A DNA stretch of 6,035 nt, taken from positions 1 to 6,035 of the forward strand of contig MVCT01000118.1 in the NCBI GenBank assembly GCA_002049945.1. Reading direction: 5' to 3'. A model generated the notes under the pieces. The model made no database searches. It had not been told where the DNA came from and saw only the letters and a program-made list of their open reading frames with translations. Positions 1 through 4,475 of the stretch are shown here, one piece after another. Position 1 is the stretch's first letter. Every line of letters begins with the position of its first letter. The DNA is from Candidatus Cloacimonas sp. 4484_140. Lineage in GTDB: Bacteria > Cloacimonadota > Cloacimonadia > JGIOTU-2. Position numbers and translations under genes: made by a program.

Positions 1-284
1 CCGCCGATAAATATCTCAAAGCGTTCAACAAGTTGAGGATTCTCGGGTTTGGATTTTGCAAGTGGTGATATCTCTTTGGGGTAATCTATCACAAAAGTAG
101 GTTGGATAAGATTGTCCTCCACAAAACGTTTGAAAATCTCATCGATGATCTTTCCAAAATTCTTCACATCGAGTTCGATCTCATGTTCTTTGCAAAAAGC
201 AAGAAGCTCATCCATATTTGAATTCTCAACATCAATTCCAGCATATTCTTTGATGAGTTCAAGCTCTTCACATCGAGTTCGATC
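1..284 (-). pseudogene. lysS: LysRS C-terminal part, out of frame with the start; runs off the left edge
   Basis: This minus-strand frame is open from 284 to the window edge. From copy 1 of the duplication it reads normal LysRS sequence: IDVENSNMDELLAFCKEHEI, then ELDVKNFGKIIDEIFKRFVE, DNLIQPTFVIDYPKEISPLA, and KSKPENPQLVERFEIFIGG at the edge. The PxxxxPLAK...ERFE.F..G pattern is the conserved class II LysRS segment before motif 3, which must lie outside the window. It has no upstream start of its own in a sensible place. It is the continuation of the gene starting at 1339, displaced by the 104-bp insertion. Deleting one repeat copy joins it directly to K358 of the N-terminal part. Confidence 0.9.
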
Positions 285-368
285 TCATGTTCTTTGCAAA
301 AAGCAAGAAGCTCATCCATATTTGAATTCTCAACATCAATTCCAGCATATTCTTTGATGAGTTCAAGC
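161..368. repeat. Perfect 104-bp tandem duplication inside lysS (161-264 and 265-368)
   Basis: The two units are identical over all 104 bases; both begin TCTTCACATCGAG and end GATGAGTTCAAGC on the plus strand. The match stops abruptly at both outer edges (AAAAT before copy 1, ATAGG after copy 2), with no shared bases at the breakpoints, so there is no microhomology that would point to slippage. Because 104 = 3 x 34 + 2, the extra copy causes the lysS frameshift. Perfect identity means a very recent event or an assembly error. Confidence 0.98.
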
Positions 369-1339
369 ATAGGTTTGCGCTGCCATGGTTTTGTGAGATT
401 AATTGTATGCGCATCATATTTGATTTTTAAAGTACCGCATACTTCCTGAGCAATGCCTGTTAACATATCTTCGACAAGATCCATAATGTCATTATAATCT
501 GCATAAGCTTCATACAATTCTATTTGTGTGAATTCAGGATTGTGGGTTCTGTCCATACCTTCGTTGCGAAAATCCTTACACACTTCATACACTTTTTCAA
601 AGCCGCCGATGATCAGCCGTTTTAGATAGAGTTCGTCTGCAATTCGAAGATATAGTTCCATGTCGAGTTTTTTGTGCTTGGTTATAAAAGGTTGTGCAGC
701 GGCACCGCCGTAAAGCGGCTGGAGGATTGGAGTTTCTACTTCGATATAACCTCTTGCATCAAGAAATTCTCTCATCATTTTGATTATCTTGCTACGTGTT
801 TTAAAGGTTTCTTTCACTTCCGGATTGAGGAGAAGATCAAGATAGCGCTTGCGGTAGCGCAGTTCTTTGTCGGCGAACTGATCATATACAATTTTTTTGC
901 CATTCTCGATCTTTTCTTTCACTACAGGAAGAGGTCGGATAGCTTTGGCAAGGAAAGTAAATTCCTCTGCATGAATGGAAAGCTCGTTGGTTTGAGTATA
1001 GAAAACAAAGCCCTTAACATGCACGAAGTCGCCAAGATCACATTGTTTGAATATCTTGTATTTTTCCTGCCCGATATCATCGCGTTTAATATATATTTGA
1101 ATTTTTCCAGTTTCATCTTCGACATGGCAGAAACTTGCTTTACCCATTTTTCTGAGAGAGCGAATTCTGCCGACAACATCTAAAGTAGTTTTATTATCAA
1201 TAAATGACTCAGGGTCATCAAAAATCTCTCTGATTTTATGAGTACGTTCTGCTTTTGTGGGGAATGGATTTGCACCCATTTCGAGCAGGCGTCCAAGTTT
1301 TTCTTTTCTCGCATGAATGAGTTGATTTTCATTATCCAT
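164..1339 (-). CDS. lysS: Lysyl-tRNA synthetase (class II), frameshifted and truncated
   Basis: Class II LysRS charges tRNA-Lys with lysine in the cytoplasm. The N-terminal OB-fold that binds the anticodon is at residues ~52-135 (DVVGRIRSLRKMGKASF). Motif 1 is near 182-205 (FLDARGYIEVETPIL) and motif 2 near 247-274 (FEKVYEVCKDFRNEGMDRTH, then NPEFTQIE). The frame stays normal to K358. The next 33 residues (from SLNSSKN) come from the second copy of a 104-bp tandem duplication read in the wrong frame, ending at a TGA. The product is 391 residues against about 490-510 for the family, and it lacks motif 3 and most of the catalytic core's C-terminal half, so it should be inactive as read. The ATG start is preceded by AGAGG at 1349-1345, which overlaps the prfB stop codon. 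Family identity is certain. Whether the frameshift is biological is not. Confidence 0.93.
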   Translation of the reverse strand: MDNENQLIHARKEKLGRLLEMGANPFPTKAERTHKIREIFDDPESFIDNKTTLDVVGRIRSLRKMGKASFCHVEDETGKIQIYIKRDDIGQEKYKIFKQCDLGDFVHVKGFVFYTQTNELSIHAEEFTFLAKAIRPLPVVKEKIENGKKIVYDQFADKELRYRKRYLDLLLNPEVKETFKTRSKIIKMMREFLDARGYIEVETPILQPLYGGAAAQPFITKHKKLDMELYLRIADELYLKRLIIGGFEKVYEVCKDFRNEGMDRTHNPEFTQIELYEAYADYNDIMDLVEDMLTGIAQEVCGTLKIKYDAHTINLTKPWQRKPMLELIKEYAGIDVENSNMDELLAFCKEHEIELDVKSLNSSKNMLELMLRIQIWMSFLLFAKNMRSNSM

Positions 1340-1344
1340 GAGAA

Positions 1345-1350
1345 CCTCTA
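1345..1350 (-). promoter_or_regulatory. lysS ribosome binding site overlapping the prfB stop codon
   Basis: On the minus strand TAGAGG lies five bases before the lysS ATG. Its first three bases are the TAG stop of prfB. The arrangement suggests that ribosomes finishing prfB help start lysS (translational coupling). The motif is visible; the coupling is inference. Confidence 0.6.
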
Positions 1351-2455
1351 TTTATTCAATGATTTATTTTTTAAAAAAGCATCGATGAATTGGTCAATAT
1401 TTCCGTCCATAACAGCTTGAACATTTCCAGTTTGCTCGTCGGTACGATGGTCTTTAACCATTGAGTAGGGCTGAAATACATAGGAACGGATCTGGTTGCC
1501 CCATTCGATACTTTTTTTCTCGTTTTCAATTTTTTGGCGCTCCTTATCCTGCTCTTCTTTATACATTTGATAAAGACGGGATTTCAAGACCTTCATTGCA
1601 TTATCTTTATTATGTAGCTGAGAGCGCTCAGACTGACATTGTGCTACGATACCTGTGGGAATATGTGTGATACGAACTGCGCTGCTGACCTTATTTACAT
1701 GTTGTCCACCTGCCCCACTCGCGCGAAATGTGTCAATTCTTAGATCATTTTCATTTATTTCAATTTCTATCGTATCATCAGCTTCCGGATACACAAATAC
1801 AGAAGCAAAAGAAGTGTGCCGTCGTTTATTGGCATCAAAAGGAGAGATGCGGACAAGCCGATGAATACCTATCTCCGACTTTAGATAACCATAGGCATAT
1901 TTGCCTTTTATCTCCAAAGTTACGGAACTGATGCCGGCAACGTCTCCGGGCTGCTTATCCATAAGCTCAGCTTGAAAATTCTGGTTTTCTGCCCAGCGAA
2001 CATACATTCGAAGGAGCATCTCTGCCCAATCATGGGATTCTGTTCCACCGGCTCCGGGATGAATTTCCAGAATGGCATTCTTTTTGTCGTATGGGTCACT
2101 TAGAATCAGTTGTGTTTCTAATTTATCAAGAAATATTTTTGTTTGTGCTAATTTTCTCTCTGCTTCCACTTCTAATTCTAAATCTTTTTCCTCCAGCAGA
2201 ATGGCAAGGAAAGCTTCAAGTTCTTCCTGAGATTGTGTAATCTTCTCCGCAGTTTCGATATCTTCTTTCAGACTGCTCAGGTTTTCTGATATTTTCCGTG
2301 CACGCTCCTGATCATTCCAGAAATCAGGACTGCTCATTTCTTTTTCGAGCTGGGATATCTTTGCATTTTTGGTCTCTACGTCAAAGATACCTCCGCAATT
2401 CTAGTATTTTTTCTTTCAGGTCTTCTATATCTTTTGCAAATACATTTACGTCCAT
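1348..2455 (-). CDS. prfB: Peptide chain release factor 2, expressed through a programmed +1 frameshift
   Basis: RF2 recognises UGA and UAA in the ribosomal A site and triggers release of the finished peptide. Translation begins at ATG 2455-2453 (MDVNVFAKDIEDLKEKILEL...), preceded by AGGA at 2464-2461. It reaches an in-frame TGA as codon 25 (2383-2381). Skipping T2383 restores a frame that runs to TAG at 1350-1348. The joined protein has 368 residues, the usual RF2 length. The stop-recognition tripeptide SPF is at residues 204-206 and the catalytic GGQ at 249-251 (RASGAGGQHVNKVSSAVRIT), within one residue of the E. coli positions. The residue equivalent to E. coli position 246 is Ala, the form found in most bacteria rather than the K-12 Thr. 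An annotation starting at the internal ATG 2337 (MSSPDFWN) would lose the first 39 residues. lysS follows after 8 bases, as in the E. coli prfB-lysS operon. Confidence 0.97.
2380..2394 (-). promoter_or_regulatory. RF2 programmed +1 frameshift site
   Basis: The minus strand reads GGAGG TAT CTT TGA C. It has an internal Shine-Dalgarno-like GGAGG, a three-base spacer, the slippery CTT codon (codon 24), the in-frame TGA and the following C. This is the same arrangement as the well-known E. coli prfB site (AGGGGG TAT CTT TGA C). Low RF2 lets the ribosome pause at the weak UGA-C context and slip forward one base, which makes RF2 synthesis self-regulating. The site is seen directly; the mechanism is established for the family. 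Confidence 0.96.
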
Positions 2456-2483
2456 AGGAATCCTATATTAGATGATTTGGTTA

Positions 2484-2885
2484 TTAAATTGCTCTTCCCG
2501 GAAGAATATAATTTTCGAGCTCTTGGTTAAAATAGCGATCTGTCATTGTAGCGATGAAATCGCGTACTTTTTCTACATCATTCGTATCTTTGAGATACTG
2601 CTCGCTTTTATGATTAAGAAAGTGATTAAAAATTTTTGAGTCAACATGTTTTTTTTTAAGATCGCCCATGTATTTGTCAAAGAGAATTATCATGCCACGA
2701 CGAATAGTAAATTTCTCTTTTTTTATCCACGGATGATTGTAGATTTTTTTATAATTGAATCGCTTTAATTCATACAAAGCATCAGAGGTTTCTTTGTCAA
2801 AAGCAACATAATCCTTATTACCATCGTCACCGGTAATGAATCCGTATCCCTTGTTTTTACTAAACCATTTAGTTTTTCCTTTCAT
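2484..2885 (-). CDS. Chimeric ORF: truncated cold-shock domain joined to dGTPase-like C-terminal domain
   Basis: The protein has 133 residues. Residues 1-26 (MKGKTKWFSKNKGYGFITGD, then DGNKDY) are a textbook start of a cold-shock protein, including the RNP1 motif KGYGFI. The sequence then departs where FVHF (RNP2) is expected. From about residue 28 it matches the C-terminal helical region of dGTP triphosphohydrolase-like HD proteins: SDALYELKRFNYKKIYNHP, then an ILFDKYMGDL segment, and near the end VEKVRDFIATMTDRYF with a final ILP. The HD-domain metal ligands (H, HD, D) are absent, so it cannot hydrolyse dGTP. The nucleic-acid-binding fold is also incomplete. The ATG has a strong AAGGAGA four bases upstream, lying inside the end of the DUF523 gene. 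It ends with tandem TAA TAA stops. It could be a fusion remnant left by a deletion between csp and dgt genes, or an assembly join. Both halves are recognised by family knowledge, not by a search. Confidence 0.8.
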   Translation of the reverse strand: MKGKTKWFSKNKGYGFITGDDGNKDYVAFDKETSDALYELKRFNYKKIYNHPWIKKEKFTIRRGMIILFDKYMGDLKKKHVDSKIFNHFLNHKSEQYLKDTNDVEKVRDFIATMTDRYFNQELENYILPGRAI

Positions 2886-3336
2886 CTGGTCTCCTTATAT
2901 CATTTTCCGACATAACACGTATGCCATTGAATTTAAGTATTGTAGCAGTCACTCCCATACCTTTTGTCAATTTTTCTTTTAAATAAATTTGATGAGTACC
3001 ACAGGAAGGGCTTTTATCTTTGAGGATCGCAGTTTTAATATTGAAAAGCCGACAAATTTTAAGGGCTTCTTCAGAGCCCTTTCGAAAGTGTGAAGAAACA
3101 TTTTCATTCCGATCGTTTATGAGATTATCAATTCCCTCAAGTGTTTGAGAACCGTCTCCTTTAATAAAGAAGGAAGGTGGGCGAGGTGTTTGCATGCCAC
3201 CGAGTTGTTCCGGACATACCGGAATAAGGATACATTTTTTTCTCAAATCTAAAATTAGTTGATCGGTGTTATTACATTCATTATAACAACAACGCAATCC
3301 AAGAAGACATGCACTGACAAGAATAATTTCTTTCAC
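2869..3336 (-). CDS. DUF523 family protein
   Basis: This is a conserved small cysteine-rich cytoplasmic family without a firmly established function. With a GTG start at 3336 the protein has 155 residues, the usual size, and begins VKEIILVSACLLGLRCCYNE, where the family's conserved SACLLG sits about ten residues in. Other family hallmarks are CPEQLGG near residue 41, TPRPP at 50-54, the GDG at 60-62, an EEALK segment at 89-93, and TAILKDKSPSCG ending near 113. Conserved cysteines are C10, C16, C41 and C112; C17, C21, C35 and C95 add to these. An in-frame ATG at 3405 would add 23 residues unlike the family and would run into the divergent YigZ gene, so I prefer GTG, though no clear Shine-Dalgarno precedes it. 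The 3' end overlaps the next ORF by 17 bases. It appears to be the first gene of the minus-strand cluster. Confidence 0.88.
   Translation of the reverse strand: MKEIILVSACLLGLRCCYNECNNTDQLILDLRKKCILIPVCPEQLGGMQTPRPPSFFIKGDGSQTLEGIDNLINDRNENVSSHFRKGSEEALKICRLFNIKTAILKDKSPSCGTHQIYLKEKLTKGMGVTATILKFNGIRVMSENDIRRPDERKN
2890..2896 (-). promoter_or_regulatory. Strong ribosome binding site of the chimeric ORF
   Basis: The minus strand reads AAGGAGA, followed by CCAG and then ATG. These bases also encode the IRRP residues near the end of the DUF523 protein, so the start signal of the downstream gene is embedded in the upstream gene. This settles 2885 as the start of the chimeric ORF. Confidence 0.75.
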
Positions 3337-3350
3337 GGTTGTAACACATC

Positions 3351-3383
3351 TTGACAGTAAAATAATGTCAACAAATATTGACA
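3351..3383. promoter_or_regulatory. Divergent control region with three TTGACA/TGTCAA hexamers
   Basis: TTGACA lies at 3351-3356, its reverse complement TGTCAA at 3366-3371, and TTGACA again at 3378-3383. The hexamer equals the sigma-70 -35 consensus. The third copy followed 16 bases later by TATCAA (3400-3405) could be a promoter for the YigZ gene with almost no leader. The middle copy would face the DUF523 gene, but I see no good -10 at the right distance. The inverted pairs could also be an operator. The motifs are seen; their function is inference. Confidence 0.35.
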
Positions 3384-3412
3384 AAAACTCTGCATTATTT
3401 ATCAAAACAAAA

Positions 3413-3988
3413 ATGATAGAGCAGTATAAGACAATAAAGGATTCTCAGTGGATCAAATTGAATATAAAAAATTCAAAGTTCCACGGTAGGATCTATAATG
3501 TTACTTCATTGGTTGACGTGAACACAATTCTCAAACAAGTTGAAGTTGAATTCAGGAAAACTACACACATTGTTTATGCCTATAGATTGATTGACGGGGA
3601 TTCTATAAGAGAATATGCTACTGATGCGGGAGAACCGACACATTCTTCAGGACCTCCAATCTTAAAAGTGCTTGAAGGGTATAAGTTACTGAATGTCTTG
3701 CTTGTTGTCGTTAGATATTTTGGAGGGATCAAACTCGGTATCGGTGGTTTGATAAAAGCTTATACTGAAGCAGCCCGGAAGGCAGTAAAAGAATCCCGAA
3801 TCGTGACGAAAACGAATAAAAAACTAATGCTCATTAAAACGAATTACAGAGAACTTAGTGAGATGTTGTACAAAATTGAACAGATGCAGGGAAAGGTAAT
3901 TGAAATAAATCATGGTAAGAATGTGAAGATCAAAGCCCTCATCCCTATTTCTTTTAGCAAAAGATTTGATAACAAAGAATTAGATTAA
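3413..3988 (+). CDS. YigZ/IMPACT family (UPF0029) protein
   Basis: This family is widespread. Its eukaryotic member IMPACT regulates Gcn2; the bacterial role is unsettled. The protein starts MIEQYKTIKDSQWIKLNIKN, which lines up with the usual start of bacterial members (a short Y-x-T-I stretch, then a K-S-K/R-F segment, here NSKFHG). The core signature follows: HIVYAYR near 55-61, TDAGEPTHSSGPPIL near 72-86, and VVVRYFGGIKLGIGGLIKAY near 102-121. The GEP and RYFGG motifs are typical, while the usual DDGEPSGTAG is replaced by TDAGEPTHSSG. The last ~55 residues resemble the small C-terminal domain of the family but look about 10-15 residues shorter than in E. coli YigZ. The length is 191 residues. 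An upstream in-frame ATG at 3365 would give 207 residues but adds a stretch unlike the family and overlaps the control region. Neither start has a clear Shine-Dalgarno. Confidence 0.88.
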   Translation: MIEQYKTIKDSQWIKLNIKNSKFHGRIYNVTSLVDVNTILKQVEVEFRKTTHIVYAYRLIDGDSIREYATDAGEPTHSSGPPILKVLEGYKLLNVLLVVVRYFGGIKLGIGGLIKAYTEAARKAVKESRIVTKTNKKLMLIKTNYRELSEMLYKIEQMQGKVIEINHGKNVKIKALIPISFSKRFDNKELD

Positions 3989-4034
3989 AAACTTGACTGA
4001 ACAGAACGTTGAAATTCATTTATACAAAATTTTT

Positions 4035-4041
4035 AGGAGAT
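4035..4041 (+). promoter_or_regulatory. Ribosome binding site of the pilin-like gene
   Basis: AGGAGAT lies four bases before the ATG at 4046 and fixes that start. The 57-base gap after the YigZ gene also contains TTGACT (3993-3998) and TATACA (4021-4026), but their 22-base separation is too wide for a standard sigma-70 promoter, so I do not call one. Confidence 0.8.
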
Positions 4042-4045
4042 AATA

Positions 4046-4408
4046 ATGCTCAGAAATAGTAAGGGATTCTCAATTTATACGGTTATAAGCATTATAGCGA
4101 TAATTGCCCTCGCTATCATTCTTCTTGTTCCCCAGTTCTATAATGTGAAAGCGCAGGAAAAAACAGACCTGTGTATTGAAAATATGAAAAAAGTAAGAGA
4201 TGCTATTGACAACTATATGTTTGAGAGAAAGCAATCCTTTTCAGGTGATCTTGTAGAACTGGTTCGTACCGGTTATCTACGTCATGCTTATGAGTGTCCT
4301 GAAAATGGACATGGTGATAAATATATTGCAAGCGGCGATTATGAAACCGGTGAAATCATAGTTATTTGTCCTAACGAAGCAGATTTCCCGGACCATAAAT
4401 TACAATAA
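4046..4408 (+). CDS. Type IV pilin-like / type II secretion pseudopilin-like protein
   Basis: The protein has 120 residues. It begins with a short positively charged leader (MLRNSKG) followed by F8 and a hydrophobic helix to about residue 30 (FSIYTVISIIAIIALAIILL), the layout of a class III signal sequence cut by prepilin peptidase after G7. The mature protein would continue as an alpha-helix (residues ~31-60) and a small globular end. The segment DLVELVRTGYLRH then YECPENG...C-P-N, with cysteines C84 and C108, matches the common pseudopilin tail in which a 'GYL' turn precedes a CP...G...C pair. C43 is a third cysteine. The mature residue 5 is Thr, not the near-universal Glu. No pilus assembly genes are in the window, so the machine it serves is unknown. 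It sits alone between the YigZ gene and a terminator. Confidence 0.8.
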   Translation: MLRNSKGFSIYTVISIIAIIALAIILLVPQFYNVKAQEKTDLCIENMKKVRDAIDNYMFERKQSFSGDLVELVRTGYLRHAYECPENGHGDKYIASGDYETGEIIVICPNEADFPDHKLQ

Positions 4409-4431
4409 GATATTTTTTTACAATAACAAAA

Positions 4432-4453
4432 AGGGCGAAATTTCTTTCGCCCT
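4432..4453. terminator. Bidirectional Rho-independent terminator
   Basis: A perfect 9-bp stem AGGGCGAAA / TTTCGCCCT encloses a TTTC loop. On the plus strand it is followed by ATTTTTATATAATTTAT, ending the pilin-like gene 24 bases upstream. On the minus strand it is followed by TTTTGTTATTGT, ending the convergent foldase gene, which stops 23 bases before it. One hairpin serves both converging genes. Confidence 0.92.
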
Positions 4454-4475
4454 ATTTTTATATAATTTATCCAGA

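Noticed and set aside
112..357. Plus-strand open frame with internally repeated serine-rich sequence
   Set aside because: It is the antisense of the duplicated part of lysS; the repetition is the 104-bp duplication seen in another frame. There is no ribosome site and no known family.
161..368. Two-unit repeat as a CRISPR, integron or mobile-element boundary
   Set aside because: There are only two adjacent copies with no spacer. The units are lysS coding sequence, with no inverted ends and no recombinase nearby.
674..1183. Plus-strand open frame of 169 residues, and a minus-strand frame at 922-1179
   Set aside because: Both lie in other frames of the well-supported lysS coding region and have no recognisable domains.
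1461..1931. Several small plus-strand open frames
   Set aside because: They are antisense to the conserved SPF/GGQ region of prfB and have no family features.
3337..3405. Longer DUF523 start at ATG 3405
   Set aside because: The extra 23 residues do not resemble the family, and the extension would run through the divergent control region and towards the YigZ start; GTG 3336 fits the conserved N-terminus.
3993..4026. Possible promoter TTGACT ... TATACA before the pilin-like gene
   Set aside because: The 22-base spacer is too long for a standard sigma-70 promoter, and no better pair was found.
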